Shown: piece after piece, positions 46,006 through 57,689 of the stretch
Numbering within the stretch: the first letter of the stretch is position 1
How the letters are laid out: the number at the start of each line of letters is the position of its first letter
Assembly (NCBI GenBank): GCA_021234155.1
Contig: JAJEKV010000015.1
Location: forward strand, 344,852-408,851
Direction: 5' to 3'
Source: Isoetes taiwanensis
Lineage: Eukaryota > Streptophyta > Lycopodiopsida > Isoetales > Isoetaceae
DNA: 64,000 bases
Made by a program: the position numbers and the translations under genes
The notes under the pieces: model-generated
What the model saw: the letters and a program-made list of their open reading frames with translations, nothing else
Told to the model about the DNA's origin: nothing
The model's database searches: none

Positions 46006-49000
46006 CTATTTGCCTTGCCCTAGTTCTTTAAGTTCATGCGTAACCTTCCCCATCAAAATTGTTTGCACATGGAAAATATTATTCAGATCCTCACTAACAG
46101 ACATGCAACTATTCCAACTACCAATCAGAAGAGATTCCATAAGTCCACCCACAGACTTCTCAATTTTGTCCTTAAGCTTTTGGCTTTCTCTACATTTAAG
46201 ATCATCAACAGGAAACATGGTTTTGGATGCTGATCACGGAAACCTTTTCTTGCATTGAACAATACATAAGCTCAAACAAAAAAATAGAATAGGCATGGTC
46301 CAGAAATTCTGAATACCTAGATACGCTGCTTCTGTGCTGGAAATGTTTTGGAAATGGCCCGAAAGCTATTGCATAACATGCCTAGATTATATTTTGTGCT
46401 TATGCAAAGAAAAAAGCAAGGCAGTGCAGAAGGTTCACTATCTTACAGCAGCTCTGCCTTATGCATTCAAATCCTAGAAAGTATGACGACATGCTGCTAT
46501 AACAGAAAAATTATGTTACAAACACGGAAATTGGTGAGAAGTATATGAAGGTACAAATACCAGTTTAAACTCACCTCCCAAGCATACATACATGCAGGTC
46601 GAACTCCCAATCCTATGTGTTTGAGCTTTATTACCTGAAACTTAAATTGTAAGTATAGATAAAGATAAAGATAAACAGCTTAATTGGATTCTAGGAATCA
46701 ATGTACCTTTCATGTTAATAATGAGCACAACCAACCATTGTGGACCTACAGCAAACACATCATGATGTTAGTAGAATGAAAAATTATGCTGTAAGCAAAA
46801 CTAGTCAATCAAGTTACAACTTTGATATAGACATGTAGCCAATGATGCAAATAACATGGGTGGCTATATACAAATATTCTACTGTTAAATATCATTTTGA
46901 ATTATTAGGTGTTAAAGGAACTGCTCAAGTAGCTTTTCTTGCTAACCTAAACACACAAAAATGAAATGTAGAAAGATAAAAGGAGAGACTTTAGTCTGGC
47001 TAGATCCTCTTCCAAACTCACTGTATTTGGGTTATGTAAGGAACATCAATTGCATGGAGATCTTTGCTAGATTGATGAAGCCTGCATCAAGCTCACTTGG
47101 AGGCAGTAAAATTAGCATAATCCAAACATATCCACCAAGTGAGATGGTCCTCATATCTGATTAGACAGGAACGATATGCACTGCTCGGAGCTCGCCAAAC
47201 TCAACAGATAGAAACGCAAGATAGAAGTTTCATGTCAAGAATTATTCATTTTTTTGGACTTTTGAGAATGTGCAAGTTCGTGCATGCCATTGCTTGCACT
47301 CAATGATGCCATTGCAACAACACTTAAATGAATAGAACTGAACATGCATAGCTTGCATGTGCATGAAGGTGTCCAAATCATTCCTAAAACAGTCTTAAAT
47401 AATCCTAGAAGATAGAACTAAAATGGAAAAGCATGTACCAGTAGATATCTTGCGGCTTTGCTGCCAGACCTCCCAACACAGACAACACATTAAAAAGGAA
47501 GGAATTGTGGCTTTAGAGCTTATCTCCACCTACAAAATCAGGACAAAGGCTTATCTTCTTACCATCAAAATGGGAATCTAAAAAGCAAGCATAGTAGATG
47601 TTTGTACCTCCATGAAGATTAAAGGCACGTGCATGGTGGTGTCCAAATCATTCCTAAAACAGTCTTAAATAATCCTAGAAGATAGAACTAAAATGGAAAA
47701 GCATCGTACCAGTAGATATCATGCGGCTTTGCTGCCAGGCCTCCCAACACAGACAACACATTAAAAAGGAAGGAATTGTGGCTTTAGAGGTTATCTCCAC
47801 CTACAAAATCAGGACAAAGGCTTATCTTGTTACCATCAGAATGGGAATCTGAAAAGCAAGCATAGTAGATGTTTGTACCTCCATGAAGATTAAAAGCACG
47901 GAACAACCAGCTAGGCCAAAGGCACTATGCCAATGGTTCAAAGTTATTCGTAATATCTCTAACAATAACATTAATGAACAATTAAAACTTGTTGTTTAAA
48001 TTTTTCAGCTTTGTTTCTTTAATTCGTCAACCTCTTGTCTGTTCTTCAATGTAAATCCCCTCATAAGGTATTTAAGAATATAAATACCTTTCCCATAGAA
48101 ATGATTTTGCAAGGACATAGAATGGCAAGCAAGAATTATCTAGGCTAAAGCTAACTGGCAGATTGGCCTGCAAATTACCTCTCTTTAGTGCAGCCTCTTC
48201 TTTGTTCACTCTCAAACATCATATAGGCTAAAAGAAACAGGCAAAAGAGCTCACAAATCACTCTAAAATGTAATGCTTATACTTACTGTGGAGAGCTAGT
48301 ATGCCCGAGAAAAGAAACAACTATTTGACCACCAAATAAATTAGAAAGAGGCAATTTTTTATACCATAAATCTGCACGGCCATGTGTAGTTTGTGTACTT
48401 GGAAATAGAATGCAAAGTCCCTGGATACAATATAGAAAAGCACTATTGCAAAAACTGCTTATCAACAATAAACCAGATTCAGATGCATTATAGTAGCGTC
48501 TAAGTATGTTAAAAGGTAGAATAGCTTGAACAAAACTGCTACAAACCTGTAAACATGAGCACGCAATCTTGGAAAAAGGCAGAAATCAAAGTTGCATGCC
48601 TTTTCTTAACTCAGGTTGTGCTAATGTTTGATTCTACCAGGACTTCTTTGCAAAACCGGCTCCAGAAAGTAATCAAGTTAGCCAAACAATCCTTCCATCT
48701 ATCAATCTCCTCTGTGCAAAAGTGGGTCGTCTCTGCTGAGGAAAGAAACATGCGGCTTAAATCGACCTGGTAACTCCATGTTCACGGCCATGCAAAAGAA
48801 ATAAACTGCAAAAAAACTACAACAAAAAATAGTTCAAATGAAAAATAGAACTACAACAAAAAATAGTTCAAACGAAAAATTGGTTGAGCATGTGCAATCC
48901 AGAACCTGATTTTTAATACCACATGGTGTTTGCAAGAAGTTTCTCTATAGTTGTAGCTCCATTCATAGCCTCAGGGTTTAAGAAAAAACGCATAGCATTT

Positions 49001-49372
49001 AACCTCAAAACTCCAACACCATGCAACATTTTTTCCATGTTTTTTCTCTCCTGGCTCAAACTCCTACATCATGATCTAGGTCTGTATCGATCAAATCACG
49101 ATCCCCACGATTCATTCCCATCGGAAAAGCCCTCTACAAATTAGATGAACAGGTGGATGAGGAAAGAGCCTACTTCAGAGCTGGGAAATTTGGGGTAAAT
49201 CCGACAGAAATAGGTAGAGGAAGCCACGAAAGGGTTGGATAAGGCATCCTTATCTGTTAGAATCATCAACATCATCTTTAGCAGAGGAAAGAAAATCAAA
49301 CGCATATAGCAAACCCAATGTTTGCACCGATAATGAAAATCTTGGATCATCTGCATCATTCGTGGCCTGCAT
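46006..49372 (-). CDS. Unidentified intron-rich gene, scattered exons
   Basis: Protein-like stretches on the minus strand. A possible first exon at 49,250-49,372 starts MQATNDADDPRFSLSVQTLG. An exon at 48,638-48,766 behind acceptor TTACCAG encodes VDLSRMFLSSAETTHFCTEE and RWKDCLANLITFWSRFCKEV. Two copies of a 91-bp exon-like block lie at 47,439-47,529 and about 47,710-47,800. A last exon at 46,006-46,229 behind acceptor GATCAG encodes MFPVDDLKCRESQKLKDKIE and ends in HELKELGQGK. The style is a helical, non-membrane protein. I do not recognise the family, and phases between distant exons were not proved, so these may belong to more than one gene. The first stretch stops after 40 codons without an obvious donor. 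Confidence 0.4.
47369..47905 (+). repeat. Tandem duplication, period 270 bp
   Basis: 47,369-47,638 and 47,639-47,905 are almost identical, starting GTGTCCAAATCATTCCTAAA. Each copy contains the 91-bp exon-like block with acceptor TTTTGTAG and donor GTAC on the minus strand, so the event duplicated a putative exon with its flanking intron. Confidence 0.9.
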
Positions 49373-51548
49373 TGCCGAGGATAAAGGAGTCGTCTAAATC
49401 CTCCAAACGGCGACGAATATAGCCCGATTTATGGAATATCGAGACATGCCAGATATGCAGATGGTAAACAGGCCTAAAAAACATAAGGATTTTTTTTTCG
49501 ATTTTTGGAAGTCGGCAAGTTTTATCCGGCAGCTAAAACCCATATAATCTTAGGAAATGAATTAAAAAAAATTCCAAAAATATTTTCGACCATACCGGAA
49601 ATTTCCAAATTAACAAAGTAGATATGTATCAACGACTTTAACCCCTTGTTGTTTACAAGCCTATTGCCTTATTTTGACTTGCCTTGCTCTGCTATTAATT
49701 TTCCTTCACTTAGTTCCCTATGCCAATTCACCAAAATTAACATCTAGATCACTGCCCTTAATTTGCAAGATAACTTACTCTATATCAAATTTGACTGTCA
49801 ATGGACAACTTCAACAAGATGCTGCGCACGGAGGGTTGCCCGCCGGAGGGTGAAGTAGCTTGAATCATAGTTCAAAGTTTTTAACAATCAATTCAAAACC
49901 ATAATCCTGAACATTTGGAAGCCTTCTCTGGCTATATCTGTTCTATTTATACGTAAAGAACTCGGGGACTCATTTTCTGGCTATACAGATAGAAATCGTA
50001 AATGCTTATGTTACAAGTAATAACAAAGAATCTCAACTCAAAACAAGTTGCTTTTTAGCGTTCGTTTCTACTCTATGGTACATTTTCTGTGGCTTGCAGA
50101 AGAAATTCAGTTGAAAGCATCAGTAATAACGTCATAAATATGCTTTGCTACATTTCCTTCAAAGACATTCTTCGCCTTCTTGTTTGAGAAAATTTAGCCA
50201 TGATATGATATACTGCTGTTGCTCACCAGAAAGCGTCCATGGCATCATTCAACTTGTACAGTCACTGTCACTATGACATAAAGAACCCAAACTTTTGATA
50301 TGAGCAAATTTCTGCACCTTGTTGTTATTCCCCCAATATCTTGCTGGTTCTTTTCATGCACTACAAATTTTCTTGATTTTTGAGGCATATCCTTTGAAGA
50401 TTGAGAATATCTTAGAACTTAGCTCTAGAACACAAGCTTCATGTAGGAATGGTACAACGTGTGAAAATGACAACACAAAGATTTGAATACTAACTAGACA
50501 GTTGAAGACGAAGTCATGTAACCTTCTCATAATGTAACGCTACACTATTTTCTTTCTACATACTGTGACGGGCACGAATTTCATTGATCTTTTGTTATCA
50601 TGTGGACTATGAACTATCTTCTGACTAATTGCATGCGTCTGGGGTTGCTTATAGACTCCTTCAATGACCCATGATGTCCAAGATCAGCTGGATAGTATAG
50701 CAAGCTCTTTACTTTCTCAATAGTTTTCTTCCATTTTATGTTAGAACTCTATCTTACATTCTAACATGTTTTGTACATCCTTCTCTGCTTCAAAATTGCT
50801 ATGAATTGCTTTGGGTTCTTCTCTTTCTCCTCCTAGAAGTCTCTAACTCAGCTCCGATGGAGGTCCTTCCTTGCAACTTACCTTTAATTAACATCCCAAA
50901 AGCCAAATAGGAAGTACATACCAGCTGTGTTTAGCTTGGTATGCTGTCTCATATGCCACTCATGGAGATTGTTCCGATTCACAGTGTAAGTTTATTACAA
51001 AAATTATTCACTATTAATTTGCTAAGTCTGAAGTAGAAACATGAATATGTTCGAAATCACACTAATTGCATGTTCTTGTACACTTTAATTTCTCATTTTG
51101 TAGCACTTTTGGCATAATTAATTTGGCATTTACTTTTGTGTCAAGAAATTCTATAAGGGTTCTGAAAAAGTGGGATGTACTAGCTTTAATCATCTCAACT
51201 GTAGATTGTATAGGGCTTCTAAAAGAGTGAGCCCCAGCATCTAAATAACGCAACTATGGGAATGTCTTTAGCAAATAATGCAATTGATGACAGTTTCTTT
51301 AGCAGCAGAACTGACACAAAGGGAAGAAAAAGGAACTAGAAAATTGTGAGGCGTAATTATCAAGAAGTACCGTGATGGTTGGCATAACAAGACCTTTCAA
51401 TTTGCAATGCTAACCATTTCCTATGAATAGTTACAAGATCAGCATTAAGGATTTATTGATGCCGTCGTGGTTTCTGGAGTAAACAGCAAGCATTCATTTC
51501 CTTAAGAAAATAAAAGGAAGAGAGAAAACCCTTAGGAGAATCTAACAA
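49373..51548. other. Intergenic, first copy of a 170-bp dispersed repeat
   Basis: No gene recognised. The stretch 50,122-50,291 recurs at 51,549-51,719. The ORF at 51,062-51,253 (minus) has no motif. Confidence 0.45.
50122..50291 (+). repeat. 170-bp direct repeat, copy 1
   Basis: Nearly identical to 51,549-51,719, sharing AGTAATAA(C/T)GTCATAAATA through GACATAAAGAACCCAAA-type ends. On the minus strand both copies can encode the short tail KKAKNVFEGNVAKH, and the second copy lies immediately 3' of the PPR pseudogene. The repeat may therefore mark duplicated 3' ends of a PPR-like gene. Confidence 0.85.
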
Positions 51549-51719
51549 AGTAATAATGTCATAAATATGCTTTGCTACATTTCCTTCAAAGACATTCTTC
51601 GCCTTCTTGTTTGAGAAAATTTAGCCATGATATGATATACTGCTGTTGCTCACCAGAAAGCGTCCATGGCATCATTCAACTTGTACAGTCACTGTCACTG
51701 ATCACATAAAGAACCCAAA
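51549..51719 (+). repeat. 170-bp direct repeat, copy 2
   Basis: The partner of 50,122-50,291, 1.43 kb away. It ends about 110 bp from the end of the PPR frame. Confidence 0.85.
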
Positions 51720-51828
51720 GGTCTGATCCATTGGCTGGTTCTGTTGCAACTTAGCAATGAGCTATCATGTTTGGCACCTGTTAAAACTTTGTCAATTTCT
51801 CGTTCATCACTTGCCATATAAAATGCTG

Positions 51829-52480
51829 TCAAACCTGTGAAACACATGTTGCTGCATAATCTCTATTCCCCTCAAAGTCAGCATACATAAAGACTCTTCT
51901 TGCTTCGTTTATGTTCCCACAGTTACCATACATGTTCAAGACAGAGGTCCCTAAGCAGACATCCAAATCGAATCCATGATCAATAACATTGGCATGAAGA
52001 AGCTTACCATTTCCCAAAGAACCTAAGGTGGCACATCCATTTACAAGACTGATAAAAGTAACCTCATTTGCTTCCACACATTCATTCTGCATCTGGCGAA
52101 ATACTTCAAGGGCCTCTTTCTCATGCCCATTTTGAACAAATGCAGCAACCATAGTAGTCCAAGCAACTACATCTCTTTTTGGCATTCTTCCAAGCACCTC
52201 TATAGCATCATCTAGTGCCTGGCAGTCTCCATACATATTCATTAAGGAGGTTCCCAGAAACACATCCGATCCAAAACCTCGACGAATTATACATGCATGT
52301 AACCGTTTTCCTTCTTCTAGTACTCCTACATTTCCACATGCGTTGACAACAGTAGAAAGATTCATATCAAGTTCCAAACCTTGTAACTGCATCTTCATAT
52401 ACAGATCAAGAGCCTCACAGCCTAGACCATTCTGCCCATGGCAGTCCATGAAATCACGTCCTGGGTACGTATCATCAAAC
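51829..52480 (-). pseudogene. PLS-class PPR gene fragment
   Basis: About 206 codons of PPR motifs: LDLYMKMQLQGLELDMNLST, GFGSDVFLGTSLMNMYGDCQ, RDVVAWTTMVAAFVQNGHEK, ANEVTFISLVNGCATLGSLG and LDVCLGTSVLNMYGNCGNIN. The 5' part continues in another frame: GACGTGATTTCATGGACTGC encodes DVISWTAM, which should run straight into HGQNGLGCEALDLY, so a deletion and frameshift has broken the gene near 52,445. A CCCAG acceptor-like site lies just before it at about 52,464. The 3' end stops at YAATCVSQV without E or DYW domains. It would have encoded an organellar RNA-binding protein, but this fragment of five to six motifs is probably dead. Confidence 0.85.
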
Positions 52481-53777
52481 AGTCATATTGCATGCGAAAT
52501 TAAATTGTTTCCTTGTGTAAATATGCTAAACATCTTATAAAAAGCTATTTGGAGACATGTCAATGTTCTATTAGGTGATCAATATATCGAATTTACATAA
52601 CTCTAAGCATCTTCCCTTTTATGCCTGTCAAGAGCTTTATCACAGTGATGCAAAAAAATTAGCAGTCTGTTCTTTTCCAGTAATAGGATGTCTTCTAGCA
52701 CAGATAACTATGTATGATAAATGAAGTCTTGCATGCATTAATACATTGAATCAAGATGTCGAGGACTTGAATACAAGACTGAAACATAGCACAAAAGACC
52801 TCAAGACCAGTTTAAAAGGATTGAAGATAACTTACTTGGATACATGCAGCACAACCTTGGATGCATGAGAACATCCTGGCAACTATGCCAACTAGCTCGT
52901 ACCTGGGCGGACGGTCCTAGGCTGAGCTGATAATAGGGCTAAAAATTTTTCCTCCTTGGTTTTTGCAGGCTTCTCTGTAGGACCAATTGGCTGCAAAAAA
53001 GCCCTTTTAGCACCTCGGCAAGATATAAGAGATAGCTTTGAACTGGCCAGCCAACATAAGATTCACAAAACGATACTTCAGATAATGGCCACCTCCCTTG
53101 TCTGTTGGCTTCTGCACAGGGCTTTCTGCACCCAACAACCACAGCCACAATATTTTCGGCCATAGACATTTCTTCCAAAGCATGATGCTCTCAAGAAACC
53201 TTCAGGACCTCTATAGTCGGCTGCCATAGCTGTGCATAAGAACAAGGCTAGATTCGAAACTACATGGATGGAGCAATAAAAAGCTCACCATAACCACTAG
53301 CTCGCCATAGCCTTCCTTGTTTATGCTCAATAAAATCTTGTTTTCTCGGCATATCTGCATTTGCAACAAGCAACAAAATAGAACCACCCTTGGAAGCCAG
53401 AGGAAAATGCTTGGAAGAAGAAGAAGGGTCGAGCTGCCCCATAGCCACGCCTGCTAAGGAATGGGGCTGGATGACGGAGAGTTTACAGGCAGCAGGCAGC
53501 AGGCAGCAGCCAGTTTGGAGCAGTCACCAGCATATGCTAGGCATATGCTGGCATATACCTGAATATGCCCACATACCCACCTAAATGAGGGTTTGCCCCC
53601 CTAGGGGCAACCCAAAAAACAATTCAAACGATGCCTAAATGCAACAAAAAAAATATTGTACATTCACATTTTGTAGGCTAGCAAATTTCATTTTTCTAAT
53701 GTTTCTAAGATCTACCTATACAACGAGGAAAGCAAAATTCGGAAGGTTTGTAAGAATTAGATGCCAAGAGCAGCATA
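52481..53777. other. Intergenic, no gene recognised
   Basis: Frames at 52,939-53,178 and 52,956-53,165 (opposite strands) have no motif. Simple repeats occur at 53,490-53,512 (GGCAGCA units) and 53,530-53,560 (CATATGC units). Confidence 0.45.
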
Positions 53778-53909
53778 ATATTGTATAGCTTCAAGGTGTT
53801 TGTGAGGACATTCTGGCATGGACCGGTGGGGTCCCGCGACCGGCGTTAGCCGGGAGCGGGTCACCGGCCATGCCAGAATGTCTGAACAAACACCTTGAAG
53901 CTACAATAT
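53778..53909 (+). ncRNA. Candidate microRNA-type foldback 1
   Basis: A 132-nt imperfect inverted repeat. The 5' arm includes TAGCTTCAAGGTGTTTGT and GACATTCTGGCATGGACCGG. The 3' arm is its near complement, including CCGGCCATGCCAGAATGTC and ACAAACACCTTGAAGCTA. The loop is only about 5 nt (near 53,845-53,849). About 60 pairs with small bulges would form on either strand. The shape and length suit a plant MIRNA precursor or a young MITE. Neither a known miRNA family nor a target is recognised. Its 3' base overlaps the end of the 847-bp element that follows. Confidence 0.5.
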
Positions 53910-54748
53910 GGTATTTGGGGAGCGATTTCGACGATTGTGGCGGCTATGGTGTTGGTGCGAGAGATCCTAGCTACGGCAGAGCACCATAACTTCTTGCTTG
54001 AGTTTTTTTGGCGGTCCTGCTCTCGCCCATCTTCTGCCCTTTCGACCTGGTTTCTAGGTTAAAGATCGGCCTGGTTCCTCGGTTAAAGATCTTGAGGCTT
54101 TATGCGTGGTTTTGTGCAGTAGCTAAGATTTTCGTTTGCATCCTTTTCATGAAAGGAGATTAAAGCGTGGCTTGCAAAACTCCACGGATCTTACCCGCAA
54201 ACAAAAATCCGGTGAGGCGGGGCAACAAACCTTTTCTAAAAGGTAGAGACATCTATTGAAGACGCAAAGCAGGAAAAGACATGATTAAAATAGCTTGGGC
54301 TCCTCTTTTTCTTGCTTAACTTCATGCAATACTAGCCATTTTACGAGGTGAAGAAGCTATAATTCAAGCTATGGCTGCTCTTCCTCCCGAGCAGGGGCCT
54401 GTCTTTGGTCCGAACGGGATAAAGAAGCCACAATCATTTTTCTGAGGTCAAAAAATCTATGATCTCACGGATTCAAAGCCCGCGGATTCAAAGGCGTGGC
54501 CTGTCTTGGTCTTAATGGGGTCGATTCGGAGGGCTTGCTCTAGGGTCGATTCGGGCTTGGCTCTGCCCGAATGAGAGGATTGTTGGTGGCAAGAAGCGAG
54601 AGGATGGCAAGAAACAGAGGATTAACCGGCTAGAAACCGGAGATGCGGAATGGTAGACTCAACTACCATTCTGCAACGGAATTGTCTGCCACGTGGCAGT
54701 ACGAAATTAACCCAAGGCAAACAATAGTGACCCAAATACCATATTGTA
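53902..54748. mobile_element. 847-bp element with 18-bp inverted ends
   Basis: The ends TACAATATGGTATTTGGG (53,902-53,919) and its exact reverse complement (54,731-54,748) bracket 847 bp without a convincing reading frame. The interior is more GC-rich than its flanks and holds two hairpins (GAATGGTAGACTCAACTACC near 54,650, and GCCACGTGGC). No target-site duplication is evident at these borders, so the true ends may lie elsewhere. The left border abuts the foldback at 53,778-53,909. Confidence 0.55.
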
Positions 54749-55557
54749 CCGTCATATATAATTTATGAATTCCACTATTTGGGATCGTAACCCCAACTTT
54801 ATGGTTAACAATTTGGTTTTGAACCAATAAGGACATGCTAGCATATAAATTGACATCAACATGATCATCTTTGGTATTAGGCAGGTCTAGGAACCGCGAA
54901 TGGATGTTAAGAAACCTTTTAAATGGAATATTGCATGATTAACTTTATATGAACCAATCAGAAGGTTTTGAGATATGAGGGCAAGGCTGGTTGATTGAAC
55001 ATGGCATTATATGGTTAAGGAAGAGGCCAACAATATGGCATAATAAATTATACGCATTTTTGCATAAGAGGTTAGCATTATGTAGATGTAAAATAGGATG
55101 AGCATATACTACAGGCATAAGTGAGCTATCTTTATGTAGACGGTCTTTTTATTGTTAAAGCGGGCACTAAAATCTAAGTTTATGATGAAAGACCTTGAGA
55201 TATTTAAGCTCTTCCAAGGTTACAACTTTAAAGGGATAGAGTCAAGAGATTCTTCATGATTCAACTAGAAAAATGAAGAAATGGTGTAGCATCCCTATGC
55301 AAATGAGGAATCATCACCATATCTTCCATTTCTGGATTGAACGGCATGCATTCCGGCGTCTGATTTCACTTCAGTTAGCTTACAATTTTTACACCTAGCC
55401 TGGTATGTATCTAGAATTCTTCAACTTTTTCCTATTTGTCTGTGGTGGATTTCGTTTTTACTTCTCAGGGTTTTTCTTTTATGATAGTTGCCATCATTCC
55501 CACCTTTGGGTCACAGACTCGAATGTGGAATGCTAGGCTCATTTCTTTCATGATACG
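54749..55557. other. Intergenic, nothing recognised
   Basis: AT-rich sequence without a supported gene or repeat. Confidence 0.45.
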
Positions 55558-55873
55558 TCAAGGTAAGTGGGTCTGCATTATTGCATCTTCTTGAATCATT
55601 CTTGCCAAGAATGACAAATCACCCCTCCAAAACCTATAGAATTCGGTCTCCCTTACCTTGACATAGTAGAATGGCATGGGGTCAGCCATTCTTGCTGCCC
55701 CCATGACCTGCAAAATCAGGTCACGCCTACAGCGGTGCTCCCTGATTCTGCAGGTCATGGAGGCAGCAAGAATGGCTTCCCCCCATGCCATTCTACATAA
55801 CAGATCGCTGGGAGTTAGTTTCATTTGCTGGAAGCTGGGATTTGTTGGGGTTGCAGAGGACACAAGGAATTAG
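55558..55873 (+). ncRNA. Inverted duplication with a strong 131-nt foldback (candidate MIRNA-like locus)
   Basis: The core stem pairs 55,666-55,720 with 55,741-55,796 (about 55 bp with a few mismatches; loop about 20 nt). The 5' arm begins GTAGAATGGCATGGGG and the 3' arm ends CCCCATGCCATTCTAC. Weaker similarity continues outwards on both sides. Minus-strand translation of the left half gives ILQVMGAARMADPMPFY, and plus-strand translation of the right half gives ILQVMEAARMASPHA. The locus therefore looks like an inverted duplication of a gene fragment, the proposed route by which young plant MIRNA genes arise. The source gene is not recognised. Confidence 0.6.
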
Positions 55874-56139
55874 CATGTTCGGATTGGCGAGCGCAGTGCA
55901 TGTAACAACAAGCTTCTGGTGGATTCATCAGTTGTTCTTGATCTGGCCTGTCTCTCATTGCTTACTTTACCTATTCTGTCTATTATGTTACTTATCTTAC
56001 AAGGTTACATTCACCTTTAATTCCTCCTAATTTCTTATTTTTCTTGTTATGATTTCTAGCCTTGGGACTTAACCACAACGAAAAAGGTGCTCACATCCCC
56101 TGGAAATTCCCCTATTGAGGAACCGGGGAACTCGATAGC

Positions 56140-56500
56140 AATGGGTAATTTTCTTTGCAATGGAGAATTCTTGAACGAAAGGGATATCATACGGGGGGAG
56201 ATTAGTAGAAATGGGGGATTGTTGAACAAAAAGGGCATATCCGAATGGGGGAATTAATAGAAATAGGGGATTTTGAAGAAAGGGGGATTGGGTCAAAAGG
56301 GAATTTGCCAATGGTTTGGGATAATTTCAACAAAAAGGGACTGGTTCAAAATGGAATCTGCGAATGGATTGGGGTATTTTTAAGGAAAGGGGACTAGTTC
56401 AAAATTGAATTTGCAAATGGATTAGAGTATTTCTAAATAAAAGAGGATTGAGTGAAAGGGGAATTACCAAACAAACAGAGGATTGCAATAAATACCAGAG
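56140..56500 (+). repeat. Degenerate minisatellite, about 54-60-bp unit
   Basis: Diverged units such as GGACTAGTTCAAAATTGAAT, GCGAATGGATTGGGGTATTT and GGGATTGGGTCAAAAGGGAA repeat in register from about 56,279 to 56,430, with looser GGGGGATT / GAAT units before and after. Confidence 0.65.
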
Positions 56501-56618
56501 TATTTTCAAGCAAAAGGGTATTTTCAATTAAAAGTAATTTCAAAATACTATCTACTTTCAAAATATTGAATGGTCATATGTAAGTGGTCGGATCATCTCA
56601 TAAGTCAGAACCTTACCT

Positions 56619-57257
56619 TCATGATGTGTGATAGGAATGAATTTCTGGACTAAACAGTTGATAAAACTCTATTTTCAAAGAGGTCTCATCTAAAGAAAGA
56701 ACCCATGCTTCTGTGAGTGGCTCCTTACTATGCAGGGAGAAGCACACTCCAGTGTAATAGCTCTTGAGTTCTCCTTTACACTCATAGACAAATATTGACC
56801 TTATGTTGCACTTGGAGTCCTCTGTTGACACATAATCTCCTTCTTTGTAAACAATACCATTGTAAAATACTTTATTGAACTTGAAAGCCTTCCTTTGCAT
56901 AAGGGTTCTACCATGCAAGCCATTCAACAACATCACACCACTCAAGTCCATTATCAATCCTCATTTTTCATGTCTAGCTGATCCTATAATGATGCCCTTT
57001 TTCTCAATAGCATGCTTGCAACCACAACTCCTTGGAAGGTACTCTAGTTGATCGACAATCTCTTTAGCTGTTTCTACAGATGGAACCCGAATAATTCTTT
57101 TTTCATGGTCTCCACAACCAACTCGTAGCCAAAGATGCTCATGTACTTGTTTGAGTGCGTACTCATGAGGAATATGTAGCATTATAACAGGGGGTTTTTT
57201 TAATATTTTTATACTGTTTTCTCTAAGGTTTTCATATGATTTGGTGGCTGTATTCAT
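56619..57257 (-). pseudogene. C-terminal part of a transposase-like gene, interrupted by one stop
   Basis: A single reading frame of 212 codons broken only by TGA at 56,961-56,963. The first part contains MLHIPHEYALKQVHEHLWLR and VETAKEIVDQLEYLPRSCGC. The second part has FNKVFYNGIVYKEGDYVSTE and IRSIFVYECKGELKSYYTGV. A '..YNG..Y..GDYV' strand followed by 'I..IF....G' is a pattern I associate with the C-terminal tails of tnp2/Plavaka-like transposases, and this segment lies downstream, on the same strand, of the transposase-like exons at 60.6-61.9 kb. Whether they form one gene with a 3.3-kb intron, or two fragments, is not shown. Confidence 0.5.
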
Positions 57258-57689
57258 CCAGGTGTACTAAAGAGTATTTCTAGAGTGCAACTTTTTGTTA
57301 GCCATTGATTTTAGAAAAGGGGGCAAATCCTGCGGTGGGTTTTTTCTTTCTTTCTTTCTTTTCTTTTTTTTTTTTTTTTCCTGGTTGTGAATATCCGCAT
57401 GAGCAGCGGTTCCAGAAATTCCTCGGAAGATCCGGCGTTGATATGTTTCAGCTATGGCGAATCCATGCCTCTTTATGGTACCCGGCTCTGTTTAAAAGAT
57501 GCCCATAATGCCATTTCCCTTTTGGGCATGTCTTCATCTCCGTCCCTTTTTCTCTAATTCATGCTGCATTTCTGTCCTTCTTCCCCCTTTGCGTTCCTGT
57601 ACTAGATGGGTATGATTGAGAAAGTGGTGGGCTTCTTTCTGTGATGCTCTGCGAATGCTTTACACATCGGATCTGCCTGCTTTCATTTC

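Noticed and set aside
56961-56963. In-frame TGA read as selenocysteine
   Set aside because: Land plants lack the selenocysteine machinery and the flanking gene looks transposon-derived; a nonsense mutation is simpler.
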